Positions 40,701 to 55,375 of a stretch of 64,000 nucleotides of DNA are shown here, piece by piece. The translations under genes were made by a program, and so were the position numbers. Each line of letters opens with the position of its first letter. The first letter of the stretch is position 1. Origin of the DNA: Oncomelania hupensis. Lineage: Eukaryota > Mollusca > Gastropoda > Littorinimorpha > Pomatiopsidae. Under the pieces are notes generated by a model. The model was not told where the DNA came from. It did no database searches and saw nothing but the letters and a program-made list of their open reading frames with translations. The DNA lies in NCBI GenBank assembly GCA_036898135.1, contig CM072526.1:5379224-5443223 (forward strand). Direction: 5' to 3'.

Positions 40701-41711
40701 TACCACCACTACCTCCACTCCCCCGGTGTAGAACGGTGACTCCAACTGCACCCACGCTGTCGGTAGTGACTTGGACAGCTGTCGAATGGCGAATCCGACG
40801 CGCCGCGTGCGTCCTGTGTACTTGAGGTTGGCAACCTCTCCTTCCCGCAAGCATATCAGGTCGGCTCCCGTATCCCTCATGGCCGTCAGCGGAACACCTT
40901 CCACTGTCACTTGGCTCTGGAACCGCGAGTCTCTCTTCTTGCCTGCCTCCTTCTCTTCCTCCAAGACGCGCAGCGCTGCTCCACCCCTGTCGCTGCGTTT
41001 CGGGCAATTCCGCTTCAGGTGTCCTTTCTGTCCGCAACTGTAGCATTCCCGCTTGTCAGGCGAGTTGGGTCGTGGTCCTGCTGGCTTGCGACCCTCGCTC
41101 TTATCCCTGGGTGTAAAGGGTTGACGTGGTGGGAAACGTAGGTTGGTTCCCGCCCTGGCGTCGACGTATTGCTGTGCTAACGTCGCGGCTTCCTCCACCG
41201 TTGCTGGGTTGCGCTCGCGCACGAACGTGACCAGTTCTGGTGTCAAACCGTTAACCATCTGCTCCATCAACACCAAGTCCAGCAAGTCTCCGTACGTGGC
41301 CTTCTTGTTCGCAAGTCCCATCCAGCGTTCCAGGAACAACTCTGACTTCCGCAGATACTGTTTGAAAGTCTCTGGTGGCTCCCTTCGTAGCTGGCGAAAC
41401 TTCTTGCGATACGTCTCGGCCGTCAGGTTGAAACGCACCAACAACGCTGCCTTCAGGATCTCGTAGTCGGCAGAGTTGTCCTCATTCAAACCAACGTAAA
41501 CTTCCCTCGCCTTCCCCTTCAGCAAGGTCCCCAAGCGAATAGCCCACGTGTCCTTCTTCCAGTCTTGAGCCTTGGCGAATCGCTCAAACTGACACAAGTA
41601 GGTCTCTAGGTCGTCCTTGTCCTCGAAGAACGGTAACCTAAGCTTGACCGTCTCAAACTCGGGTTGACGATTCCTGCGGTTCCCGGCGCCTTGCAACGTC
41701 AGCTGCGCCAT
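37737..41711 (-). pseudogene. Gag-Pol polyprotein: capsid, CCHC, protease, integrase, RT, RNase H
   Basis: The open frame has 1324 codons. Residues 20-185 resemble retrotransposon gag. CCHC is C223-C226-H231-C236 and protease has D280-T-G. Integrase D541, D601 and E637 give DD35E, followed by a W-R-G-P-Y segment at 776-780. RT starts around 915 with D992 and F-M-D-D at 1054-1057. RNase H has D1205, E1246, D1271 and a terminal D1314 region. Residues about 434-488 (40248-40412) are in the wrong frame: there the neighbouring frame carries the integrase H-x-x-H zinc half (GHDTPMAGHLG), while the C-x-x-C half is back in this frame (YCASCDAC). Two compensating single-base shifts are the simplest reading. 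The start at 41711 is probably internal; see the gag fragment. Confidence 0.92.
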
Positions 41712-42279
41712 CGCTAGTTCGTGCTCTCTTTCCCTCTCTCTCTCTCCGATCTGCGTCTTTCTCGCTCGCCTTCGCCATCAGCTCTATCTCCCTCGCCGCT
41801 TGGTCCATCGCGTAGTCTAACGCAGCCTGACCCCTCAACCCTTCGCGCTTGGCGAGCCTCAAGATCCTCTCCACCGGCGTCTCGTCCGCGAACAATCCTG
41901 TCCTCGGCGTCGGTGCCGCCTCGACCTTGTAGACTGAACGGTAGGGGTTGGTCTCGAACCTCTTCGGCTTCGTTGCGTCGCTCAACCGATCCTGGTCTCC
42001 GTAGAAGTCGGCGCCTGTCGACATCCCGCCAGTCGCACCAAATCCCGTCACAAAAGGGTCACTCACTGTGTCTCTGGCTTCAAACGTCGTCGACTCGTCG
42101 TCTGCTGACCCACGACGCGATGACCTGACCGACGATCTCCGCTGCTCGATCGTAGAAGGTAGATCGGTGACTCCTGCATCCGCCGCTGCCGTCGTGCGCT
42201 CGTCCATCGTGACACCCACGTGAGAACGCGTACGAGCCGCGATCGGAGACACTCCCTCAGCCTCCTCGATCGATGCCAT
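41653..42279 (-). pseudogene. Gag N-terminal fragment, separated by a frameshift
   Basis: The 208-codon frame starts MASIEEAEGVSPIAARTRS and contains LRLAKREGLRGQAALDYAM, likely helical. Near 41731-41746 it crosses a GA-rich run. Upstream of residue 1 the pol frame continues as an R-E-R-E-R-E-H-E-L-A stretch that fits this fragment. So gag was probably one frame, split by a one-base change in the run. A programmed shift is possible but less likely this early in gag. Confidence 0.75.
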
Positions 42280-42664
42280 CCTGCTTACAAGGAAAGCAAC
42301 AACAACACCAAAAACAACAAGTCAACAACCCTACGTAACCTTACCTAACCTAGCCTAGCCCTAGATACTAACTACCTAACTAAGCTATCTTCCTTACCTA
42401 TCACCCACCTCCTCCCACTCAAACAGTGGAAACTGGCCCGCGAGGTAGCGAACCGGATGGAGAGTGCAATGGCCCCTTCCCTCACGTGTGGTCGAACCCA
42501 GGCCGGCTGTGAGCCTCCGCTAAACAGCGACCTGACTCCCTCCAACCACCCGCTGGGGTGCACACTCTCACCGAATCACGCCTCACACACTCGGATACCA
42601 CAGGACAATCACAAGACAACTTCACGTCTGGGCACACTCATTCATACCCTGCATCTCCACCATA
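42280..42664 (-). other. 5' leader with candidate primer-binding site
   Basis: Starting two bases inside the 5' LTR, the minus strand reads TGGTGGAGATGCAGGG (about 42647-42662). A TGG start next to the LTR is typical of a site complementary to a tRNA 3' CCA end. I cannot name the tRNA. Confidence 0.6.
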
Positions 42665-44434
42665 TGTCACCGCCACGACTCCCCCTGGGCAGACGCCACA
42701 AACAGACACCTTCCACACGCAGACAACCCAGAAAGAATGACGATTTCCCGCAGTCGTGAAGTGATGAAAACACAACGAATATATATACAACTTTCAAGCT
42801 ATTTATTCATTCATACCACACACTCATACACATACAACATTTACACATGAAACGAGAAAAATGGTGATGGAACAATCAATGGGTCGATGAACAATGAAAT
42901 GGAATGTCAGATGAACGAGGGCTGCTAATCAACCACGTCTAAGTATCGACTGTGCACTGCAAATGTCCGAACACAGGGGGGGGGGGGGTCGAGTATCAAG
43001 AGGGGGACAACAAGGAAAAAGCCGACCTGATAGTAGGGCGTCCCCGTTGATGTCTCCGTGAAAGTATCTGCCCCTCCTCGTGGTTGTCACCGGACTGTCG
43101 CTGTGGATTCCAGGCGTAGTGGTGTCGCCACTCCCTCCCGCCGCTGACGATGATGACGATGATGATGACGCTGTAGTTGCGGCAACCCTGCCACCGTCGA
43201 CGCCTCCCAGCCTGACTCCTCCAGTCGGCTAACACTGTGACGTCGAGGCCAGGTTCCGTAACAGACGTCACAACCACCGCGGGAAAGGTGGGGTTGTGGA
43301 ACAATGAAGATATACACAAACGCGGACGTGGACGAACGGGTGGTGATGATGATGCTGGGTCCACACGACCAAATGTCGTCGTCGTTGTCGCGCGACGCTG
43401 GTCAACGTTGATCCGCGTTACTCAGTGACGAGCTGATGAATACGACGAACTTCGAACCTGCAACATGCTTGTCGTATTGTTAATGACATGTCCACCCGAT
43501 TCTGTCCCCCTCCCTCCTCACACTCTCCCCCCCTACTACACTAACTAATTCCTGTATCTTGAGGAGGCGCCACTGCTGTCCACTTCACTTCCCTTGACTA
43601 CTATTACTGTCACTTGTAATCAAACACATAATTCAAAAACTGAATGACATATGAATGCATGAAATGAACAATGCTGCAAATGAATACATGTAATCATCAA
43701 CACATTATCCATCTTGAGCAACCGCAACCTTGACAACAGCAACCACTTCCATCCTACCTTCATCACACTTCACCCCCATTCTCCTCCCTCATTCTCCCTC
43801 CTTCGGTCACACTCTTCCTTTCGTCTGCCTCTCCTCAGTGCAACCATCCTTCCCCCCCCCCCCCAGCCTCACGCACAGCTATCGTTCAACACCCCAACAG
43901 CCGGCCATCGGTCATTAGCACAGTAAAGGAAGATAACACCATCACACTTACCCACACGGCTCGAATGTAAAAGTACCTGTAGCTAGCCCTTTCCACTGCT
44001 TGCCTACACAGTACTCCAAGTAAGGTATTCCAGTGCGTAGTAATTCCCGTTAGTGGACAAAACCTCTACACTAACTTACCACAACACAAAACTTAGTTAT
44101 TTGCTCTACTCTTCCTTGAGCTTGCTACCACAACTGTAACATTTCCCACTAGGTTTCTTTTAGAACCAGTTATTATTTACGTTAACAACTGTCCCACCCT
44201 TACTTCCAGAACAAAATACCCAGAGAAACAAGACCGCACGTCTTCTCTGTTACTCTGCAAAACGTGTTCTGACTACAGTGAACAAATTCCCAAAACTGGC
44301 TGGCCGAGCTCTGCTGTTCTAAATCACGCTTTCCACGCATAACCTAACATACGACAGCGCGCAGTTACTACCCCAACTCATTAACTCTCCACCCACACTT
44401 TCTACCCGGTTTCATCACAGGCTGCCCTGTGACA
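42665..44434 (-). repeat. 5' LTR of the retrotransposon (right copy)
   Basis: Upstream LTR in element orientation, expected to hold the promoter. It is 8 bp longer than the other because of G and C run lengths (near 42976 and 43853). Confidence 0.95.
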
Positions 44435-44439
44435 CCCAC

Positions 44440-44738
44440 CCTCACCTCCCCCTACTTTTTTTTTGGTTTATTTTGTTTGAAATGGCGTCTTTCCCAATGT
44501 TTTGCTTATGTTTGTCAAGGCAAGGCAAGGCAAGTTTATTCCAGAAAAAAAAAACACCATTAAAGGCACATGGACATCGTTAAAATGATATATACACGCA
44601 TGCAAAATAATTAAATACGTAACATTTTAAAAAAAATTAAAACTATGTACACAAAGGGATTGCAGAAGGGTGGGGAGTGGGAGCGATTGAGAGGGGAAAA
44701 GCAGAAAAAAGAAATTGATTGGGGATAGCAGCTATCCT
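44440..44738. other. Unidentified repeat-like stretch
   Basis: Contains AAGGC units then a TTTATTCC motif (44515-44545), similar in style to LINE/SINE tails at 57795 and 61141. No coding region. Confidence 0.4.
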
Positions 44739-44739
44739 A

Positions 44740-45790
44740 TCCTATCCTATCCTGTCCCGTAACCCGGAGGTCGTAGGGGCACCACAGATGATCGTTTAAC
44801 CAGCATACTCCATCTTTCTCTGTCCTCAGCAGCCCTGATGGCTTCGCTCAGTGTCAAACCAGTCCATTCTCGAATGTTGTCCTCCCACCTCTTTTTCTGT
44901 CTCCCTCTTTTTCTACCTCCTTGCACTGTGCCTTGCAGAATGGTCTTTGCAAGGCCTGATGATCTGGTGAAGTGGCCATACCATCGGAGTTTCCGTTTCT
45001 TCACCACTGTCAGCAGGTCATTGTGTTGTCCAATGGCTTGTGTGATGGTCCGTCGGACTTCGTCGTTGGTGATGTGTTGGGTATAGGAAATGCCCAGAAG
45101 TCTTCTGATGCACCTCATCTCCATGCTTTGTATTCTTCGTTGGAGATCTGCTGTGAGGGTCCATGCTTCGCAAGCATAATAGGAAGATGGAGATGACAAT
45201 GGAGCGCAGCAGTCTTACTTTGGAATGTAGACTGATGGTCCTGTCTTTTCAAATGGGCTTCAACCTTGTCAGGGCAGCAGTTGTTTGTGCGATCCTGGAG
45301 AAAACTTCCTGTCGGGACCCATTGTCTGATACAATGGCTCCTAAATATTTGAAGCTATGCACTGTGTTGAGGGATTGGCCTTGGACTTTGATGTCCGTGT
45401 TGATGCCATTGGTGTTGTTGGTCATTATTTTGGACTTCTCTGCACTTATTTCCATTCCATAAGCTCTGGAGATGGTGTCAAGCCTCTGTACCAGCTGTTC
45501 AAGTTCTTGTTCCTCTCCAGCCAATCCATCAATGTCATCCGCAAAACGAAGATTGGAGATTGCTCTACCCCCTATGCTGACTGTGCCTTTATGATCTGCA
45601 AGAGCATCTGACATGGTGCGCTCTCGGAAGATGTTGAAGAGTGTTGGAGAGAGTAGGCATCCTTGACGCACATCGATTGTTGTTCGGAACCAGTTCCCGA
45701 TGGCGCTGTTGTGGAGGACTGCACTGGTAGTCTTGTCATACAGGCTTTTGATGACTTCAATAATTTTAGGGCTGGGGTTGTACACTTTTA
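44740..45790 (-). mobile_element. RTE-like LINE, second copy, with GGATA tail
   Basis: On the minus strand from about 45790: a frame with GNWFRTTIDVRQGCLLSPTL, NLRFADDIDGLAGEEQ and KYLGAIVSDNGSRQEVFSRI, then (44747-45199) ACEAWTLTADLQRRIQSMEM and RWYGHFTRSSGLAKTILQGT. It ends in GGATA units (44738-44753). It is better preserved than the 17.1 kb copy but has at least one frameshift near 45200-45250 and lacks the 5' part. Confidence 0.9.
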
Positions 45791-46074
45791 TAGCAGCTAG
45801 GAATCATAACTAACAATAAAATTCAATCTAAACACATCAATGACAAACTCGGTTTTTTTGCACACAACCTGTAAATATCAGAACTAGATTAATTTTTGAC
45901 ATGGGATAACAACGTTACAATTGTTTAATTATTACTCTATTATTGTCAAATTTGGGTAAAGACGACTTTGGAGTTAGGGAATAGGATAGGATAGTTCAAG
46001 AATGGAATGTTAAATGTTATCTCCCTTCACCCCTCCTCCCTCCCCCACTCTCCTTCCTCCCCACTCCCCTTGGT
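45791..46074. other. Short unannotated stretch with RTE tail
   Basis: AT-rich. GGAATAGGATAGGATAG at about 45978-45994 resembles another RTE tail end in plus orientation. A CT-rich tract follows at 46020-46070. Confidence 0.5.
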
Positions 46075-46660
46075 GGTGCCGGGGGTTTCAGTATAAATAG
46101 TATCCCCACATTCTGGAAATTTAGTGCTTTAAATTCCCACTGTCGCTGTCTTTCTCATTTGTTCTTTCTCATTCCTGCTCTGTTCTATCAATCTGCTATA
46201 CTATCTTCTTCTTCGCTAGACCAATCACCTACCTTTTTTTTTATTGAAAACTCTTCCGGGACAAAACTCCTCATTTGTGTGTGAGGTCCGTTGTATCAGC
46301 TTGGGAATATTGGACGCTTTCTGCCAAATAGTCACTAGGTCTTCCTATGATATTATTATTTAGCAATGTAGGCATTTTATATGTATATGTTTTGTTGATA
46401 TTTTATAATGATGTTTGTATTGTATTTTGTTTTTGTAAACGGAAGTTCGATAAATTGGAGTACAACCTCAGCGTCCTCTGCGTGGGATGCCTTTATTACA
46501 CAGGGACCGGCTGGTGGATTTGCCTTCAGTGTTACCACTGGGGTTCTTTCAGCAGATCTTTTATGCGGATCAGGGGTGAGTCCTCTTTCAGCGTAGTTGT
46601 GATCTTGATTTTGAGGTCCTGATTCGGCTCTTTGCAGTCCGCTGGACCCTGTAAGCAATG
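46075..46660 (+). mobile_element. Second copy of the short retroelement seen at 11241
   Basis: From GGGGGTTTCAGTATAAATAG onward it follows 11250-11770 closely: CTTTCTCATT, TTGGGAATATTGGACGCTTT, CAGCAGATCTTTTATGCGG. The end is diverged (GTCCGCTGGACCCTGTAAGC) and lacks the clear TGTAA units. Confidence 0.8.
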
Positions 46661-47216
46661 AATAGCTAACTATCTTCTCACTCCCACACATGAAAACGTT
46701 CCAGTTCCTGATGCATTTAGTTGATTAAGGGAGGCAAACGCGACAGGATTACTATTACTTTACAGGTTAAATGTTGTCTCCCTTTCCTTTTCACACCCAC
46801 ACCAACAACTCACGGCCTTAACGAGTCAATTTTAATTAACAGTCTTAATAAATTACACCTTTATTTATTTTTAAACGTTGTTTATAGGTTTAACTTTAGC
46901 ATAAAGGTCTCTGAGGCCAATTATATTATAACTAGGTTTAGCGTTTTTCTAGCAGTCATTTTGTAAATTTAAGTTTGTTCAAAACTACCAACACTGCAAC
47001 ATTAGATTTGAGAACTATTTTTGGCCATGAATTGTCTTTCAAGAAGTTAGGTTCGCTCACTATTCCCGTTGCCAAGCAGCCAAAATTGTGGATTGTTTTT
47101 TCGCATGAGGGTTTTTTTTTTTTCACGAAGATTTCATTCAAGCGTCTTCTCGTGATTTGGAAAATTAGTCACGTGATTTCTGCAGGCCCGGCTGATACAC
47201 TGAGAACACAGGGAAA
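46661..47216. other. No gene recognised
   Basis: Unique-looking AT-rich sequence before the satellite. Confidence 0.5.
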
Positions 47217-47217
47217 A

Positions 47218-48166
47218 TGGCCGTCTGTATCTATGTCACACCATCTGTATCTATGGCACACCATCAGTATCTATGGAACACATCTGTATCTATGGCACAC
47301 CATCTGTATCTATGGCACACATCTGTATCTATGGCACACCATCTGTATCTATGGCACACCATCTGTATCTATGGCACACATCTGTATCTATGGCACACCA
47401 TCTGTATCTATGGCACACCATCTGTATCTATGGCACACCATCAGTATCTATGGAACACATCTGTGTCTATGGCACACCATCTGTATCTATGGCACACCAT
47501 CTGTATCTATGGCACACCATCTGTATCTATGGCACACATCTGTATCTATGGCACACCATCTGTATCTATGGCACACCATCTGTATCTATGGCACACCATC
47601 TGTATCTATGGCACACATCTGTATCTATGACACATCATCTATATCTATGGCACACCATCTGTATCTATGGCACACCATCTGTATCTAGGGCACACATCTG
47701 TATCTATGACACATCATCTATATCTATGGCACACCATCTGTATCTATGGCACACCATCTGTATCTATGGCACACCATCTGTATCTATGGCACACATCTAT
47801 ATCTATGGCACATCATCTATATCTATGGCACACAATCTATATCTATGGCCCATCATCTGTATCTATGGCACACCATCTGTATCTATGGCACACATCTATA
47901 TCTATGGCACATCATTTATATCTATGGCACATCATCTATATCTATGGCACATCATCTATATCTATGGCACACATCTATATCTATGGCACATCATCTATAT
48001 CTATGGCACATCATCTATATATATGGCACATCATCTATATCTATGGCACACCATCTATATCTATGGCCCATCATCTGTATCTATGGCACACCATCTGTAT
48101 CTATGGCACACATCTATATCTATGGCACATCATCTATATCTATGGCACATCATCTATGCTGTGGTT
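47218..48166. repeat. 20-bp satellite (ATCTGTATCTATGGCACACC)
   Basis: About 48 units of 20 bp, with interspersed 19-bp units lacking one C. The first part has CTGTATC/CACACC units; the later part has CTATATC/CACATC units. Long open frames in all three forward phases come from the absence of stops in the unit, not from coding. Confidence 0.95.
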
Positions 48167-48272
48167 AACTCCCATATCCATTTTCATTTTGGTAGATACT
48201 AGGTCATATTATCTACCACATATAGTTGGAAAACAAAACCACAACAGATTCTCTTGTATACGTTTTTTCAAA

Positions 48273-48545
48273 GGGTGGGACCCACAGCCGTGGAGTGCTC
48301 GCCTGGTACACCGGTGACCCAAGTTGGAAGCCCGGGACAGGCGAGATTAAAAGTGGGCATTTTTTGCTATCCATCTTAGTATGACTTGCTCTGATGGTTC
48401 AGTGTTAACTGATGGCTCTGCCCCCTCATCCCCTGGGGTGGTCTATCCCTGTGTACCGTATCGCCAATGAGGGATGTGGACGTTAAGAAGATGGTTTGAC
48501 CTCAGTTGGCCTTATCACAGGAACTGAACAAAGCTCAAACTCCCA
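48273..48545 (+). mobile_element. tRNA-derived SINE 2
   Basis: The head (GTGCTCGCCTGGTACACCGG, then ACCCAAGTTGGAAGCCCG) aligns with the A/B-box part of the SINE at 25801. The core CCATCTTAG, then TTGCTCTGATGGTTCAGTG, is shared. The body after the core differs, so they are related but not the same family. Confidence 0.72.
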
Positions 48546-48546
48546 T

Positions 48547-50429
<1,883 letters not shown>

Positions 50430-50430
<1 letters not shown>

Positions 50431-50611
50431 AACCCGTGTGCGTGCGTGTGTGTGTATGTGTGAATACACGTGCGAGCGCTCTTGTGTGTACATGAATGTT
50501 TGCGCACATGCGTGTGTGTTTGTTTATATGGGTCTGTGAATGGGTCTGCGATGTGCGCGCGCATGTGTATGTACGTATGCGTGCGTACGCTTCTCCGCTC
50601 GTGTGTGTGCT

Positions 50612-50643
<32 letters not shown>

Positions 50644-50977
50644 GGGGAGAGAATGCCAGAATTCTGGGACACACACACACAACATTGACACTACTGACCC
50701 TCTGCGATCAAACCCGCAGTCTGTACTTTAAAATCAGTGTGTGTGGGTGTGTGTGTGTGTGTGGGTGTGTGTTTGGGTGTGTGTAGGCTATGTGTGTGTG
50801 AACGTGTGCGTGCGTGTGTGTATGTGTGAATACACGTGCGAGCGCTCTTGTGTGTACATGAATGTTTGCGCACATGCGTGTGTGTTTGTTTATATGGGTC
50901 TGTGAATGGGTCTGCGATGTGCGCGCGCATGTGTATGTACGTATGCGTGCGTACGCTTCTCCGCTCGTGTGTGTGCT

Positions 50978-51009
<32 letters not shown>

Positions 51010-51030
51010 GGAGGGGGAGAGAATGCCACT
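50430..51030. repeat. Duplicated TG/AG-rich segment
   Basis: About 230 bases (50430-50660) recur nearly exactly at 50800-51030, from TGTATGTGTGAATACACGTG to GAGGGAGGGGGAGAGAATGC. Between them is a unique part with more TG repeats. Confidence 0.88.
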
Positions 51031-52150
<1,120 letters not shown>

Positions 52151-52151
52151 A

Positions 52152-52960
52152 TAAATAAAATAACCTCCGTTTTACGACCTTTAAATTGCCATTAAAACGA
52201 GGTCTTAAATTGGAGGGGTCTTAAAAAGGAGGTAAGACATTTTCGAAAAAGACATTTAAGTAAAATTAATACATGTACAAAAAGTACACATACCATTAAG
52301 TATAGGGAACATCTACCATCTTTCAGAAATATAGATTAAACTCTGTCTCACAACCAATACAGTCAATATCTTCCTGTTCCTCATTATTTACAAAGTAAAA
52401 AAATCAACGTTGGTATGATAGTTGTTTAAAAATGTATGTAAGTGCGGAGTGCATGTTTGGAGTTATAACTATTTATAAGATAACCCCATTAATATTGTTG
52501 TAATTATTTTTATTCAATCATTGAATAGTTTGTTGTTGTTTTTTGAAAGAAAGCGGTTATTTCTGTTTGTTTGCATGATCCCCCCACCAGTGCATGTTCT
52601 CTTAGTATGTCACTTTGAACACCAGACATGCTGTCGGCAAGATCTGACAGGCCCTTGCTCAGGGCAAATCTGGTCAGCTCCTTAGAGTATTTCAAGCTGT
52701 TTTAATGCATCGTCTGCTGTTAAAAGTTGTAAACGAAACTGTTTTTTTAAAGCACACAAATATAGTATTGCTTTGGAATCTGAATTTTTCAGATGCTAGG
52801 TCGTAAAATTTAATTATTTGAAGGTCGCAAGTCGCGTTTTAGAGGTAGTCGTTTAAGAGAGGTCGTTTATATAGTACAAACCATTGGTGAATTTTTTTCC
52901 GGTCGTATGTTGGGAGGAAGTCGTTTAAGAGAGGGTCTCAAAACGGAGGTTTTACTGTAC
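52152..52960 (-). mobile_element. pogo/Tigger-like DNA transposon remnant
   Basis: The right end in reverse starts CAGTAAAACCTCCGTTTTG; the left end carries AACCTCCGTTTT (52162-52173) after a diverged start. CAGTA-type ends and a TA at the right edge fit the Tc1/mariner-pogo group. Repeated GTCGTTTAAGAGAGG blocks lie beneath the ends. A short frame near the middle may be the transposase C-terminus. Confidence 0.6.
52510..52695 (-). pseudogene. Possible transposase C-terminal fragment with PIP box
   Basis: The 61-codon frame ends CKQTEITAFFQKT and a short tail. Q43-T-E-I46-T-A-F49-F50 (52546-52569) is a complete PCNA-interacting (PIP) motif, Q-x-x-I-x-x-F-F. Drosophila pogo transposase is known to carry such a motif near its C-terminus. 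No DDE domain is found, so the element is not autonomous. A chance motif is possible in a frame this short. Confidence 0.5.
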
Positions 52961-53345
52961 TGAAGTTTTACAGGAATGGTTCACGAAACATTAATTACAG
53001 AGTGCGTAGCAGAAGCTAAGCAGTCCTCATCTGACTGATAATAACGACACAGGGAAGTGAGCGGAATCGCTAAAAATCATTCAAGAAGGTGTGCTAGGTT
53101 TCACATTTAACACCAGCTTAAGAAATGTAAGATGTAATGTGTCACACACACACGCGCTTACATTTTAAAGACCCCACACTTCACTGCCGAACAAAATTAC
53201 AGGTGCTACACATTTGTTAAACATGTTTGTTTGTAAATGGATAGGCAGTTCCAACTTTCCACATTTCTTTTAGCATTGAAAACGTGGCTCAATGGGCAGA
53301 GTTACACCTGAGATGCAATTGATTTATTAAACTTATAATTATAAT
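52961..53345. other. No gene recognised
   Basis: Ordinary AT-rich sequence between two transposon remnants. Confidence 0.5.
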
Positions 53346-54001
53346 TGTTACACTCGTTGTTGGTTTTTATCAGTAGTTGCAGCCCCAAAGCTTGAATCTT
53401 CCTGATAAGTGTAACTCGGATTCGTTTATCCACGCAACCTGTTCACTCAGCAACAAGGCAGGAGTTGTGTTTGACGTTTTCCAACTTTATTCAGCGTACA
53501 TCAACAACTGCATAAAATCGCTCAATCGCTTTTCACTTTCTTCTTCATGTTGTTTGTTATATCAGTTTATAGTCCCCTCTCTTCCCGATAAGGATTTTCA
53601 GAGAGGAGACTCTGATTTCTTCTTCAGACACAGTGCATCAATTATATAGTGTTTTTTTTTCCTATACTCCAGATAGCGTCAGAACAGTCCAGCGTGACGT
53701 ATTACAACCAATCAAAATAAACTTCGTCATCACTGTCTTACGCCATACAACTTAGAACCATATCGCAGCTACTACCAGATCTATCCACACGCTTCGATCG
53801 ATAGTAAACAAGCAATTCTAGAGAATTCTCCAATAATATCGACCAACAAAAATTATCAACATTATACCAAGCTTCTTCTAACAACAACGCAAAATCAAAT
53901 CAAAGGTAAATACACTCCGTTATTGAATGCTTTGCAGAACAAAACGATCGGATCTATCGTGCGCGTCTCACACGTACTATCGTGCGCGTTTCAACGTAAC
54001 A
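53346..54001 (-). mobile_element. Solo LTR 2 with ATAAT target duplication
   Basis: Read on the minus strand it starts TGTTACGTTG and ends GTGTAACA, and it aligns with solo LTR 1. ATAAT flanks both sides (53341-53345 and 54002-54006); in element orientation this is ATTAT, the same as for LTR 1. The two differ by many substitutions and small indels, so they are not from one recent burst. Confidence 0.88.
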
Positions 54002-54006
54002 ATAAT

Positions 54007-55370
54007 TGAAAATAAAAGCTAGGTGATTATATTCCCACGCTATGCTAGCCCTCTCACCGTAAAAATGAGCAACTTTGAAACTGGGGGAAAATGTACGTAC
54101 TTTTCCACGTGAAAAAAATAATTACTTTCGGTTTGCCAACATTGATGCTCAGCCCACACTTTTCACAATTAGTCTCGCTGCATGTCTTCAGCGGACTGTG
54201 CTAAATTTGCTGTATCATCGGCGTAGAGCTAAAGGAAAAAGTGAACATAATGGGCGATAGCCTTAAAGTTAACATCCTCCGCTAAGGAATTAGGCAGATT
54301 TAGACCACTAACGTGTTGAGCAAGAAATTATTTACAATCGTTTAAGACTAATTAAAACAGAGTTGGTAGCCAATTCTCACCTTCACGAAGGCCAATATTG
54401 TAAATAAAAGAAACTGATGGACCCTGACCAGTTTTTACGCAGGATTTAACGTTAGAATACATATCTTTTATAGTAGTAATAATCTTTCCAGGGCTTAAGA
54501 GTTCTTCCCATAAAAAAATTATTTGAATACTGTCACAAGCTTTTTAAAAATATATAATCCACAAAAGTACCGAATAATTTCCTTCTACGTTGAAGGTAAA
54601 TATCAACTGAAGAATAAAGAGCACAAATATTGTCGACAGTGGGTGAATATGTCCTAAGATCGTTTACATTCAAGAAAAAGCATAATTATATTCCTTCACC
54701 AAGAGTAACTAACAGTCCCCTACCCTCTAACGGCAGTAAACAGACATTTACCCTTATACGTCGTCATAGAATTTGGCCTCGAGGTAAGCTGGACGCTAGA
54801 CACGTCAGTCAAATGTGTTGTTCGATTGTCATCAGTGACCGGAGAAATGTTCTAAGAGGAGTCGGCTTTCTTTACTTACTCTGTTAATAGAGGTATTACT
54901 TTCTACATATCTCACCTTCCTTCTGCTCGCCTCCTTCAGCGGCACGTGAAAGAATCGGGTTGTATTTGGTCTAACACGAGGTGTGAGGTTTAAATAGACC
55001 CGCAAATCACAACAAATCTTTTTTTGCGATTAACCTCCATGCACTTAAAAGCACGCACTATCTACGGCGTACACTATCCAGCAAGGCGTACACCAAAACC
55101 GTCACATGTATATCACGTGACGCTACGGCGTAATCTATACTGCGTTTGATAGTAAATGTCATTACAAAGGAGGATTTCTATACACATTCCTCAGATGTAT
55201 GCTGCATTTTACCCCTTTATAGACATACAGCTGATGTTAGGGCTGTAAACTAACCCTCTAAATAGATTGGGGCGATCTGGTGACAGTAAAGGACAGGCCG
55301 ATGATAATGTGACTACACATAAGTTTATCTTGTAAGAAATACAGATGATTGTGTGATCTACAAAGTTGAC
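54007..55370. other. No gene recognised
   Basis: Mixed sequence with no clear repeat. Short open frames show no family features. Confidence 0.5.
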
Positions 55371-55375
55371 TTCTG

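Larger units (their letters stand above)
35936..44434 (-). mobile_element. Full-length Ty3/gypsy-group LTR retrotransposon with integrase before RT (Gmr1-like)
   Basis: The 8499-bp element is flanked by CCCAC on both sides (35931-35935 and 44435-44439). LTRs of 1762 and 1770 bp start TGTCAC and end GTGACA. Between them, on the minus strand, are a 0.4 kb leader, gag, and a polyprotein in the order gag, protease, integrase, reverse transcriptase, RNase H. Gypsy elements normally place integrase last; this order is known for the Gmr1 group. There is no env-like frame; pol stops 39 bases before the LTR. The LTRs differ at about eight bases by eye, apart from G and C run lengths, so insertion is recent. 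Three frame breaks (two around the integrase zinc-binding region, one in gag) suggest the copy cannot move by itself. Confidence 0.95.

Noticed and set aside
47218..48317. Long open frames of up to 309 codons
   Set aside because: They arise from a stop-free 20-bp satellite and are open in all forward frames; there is no protein-like composition.
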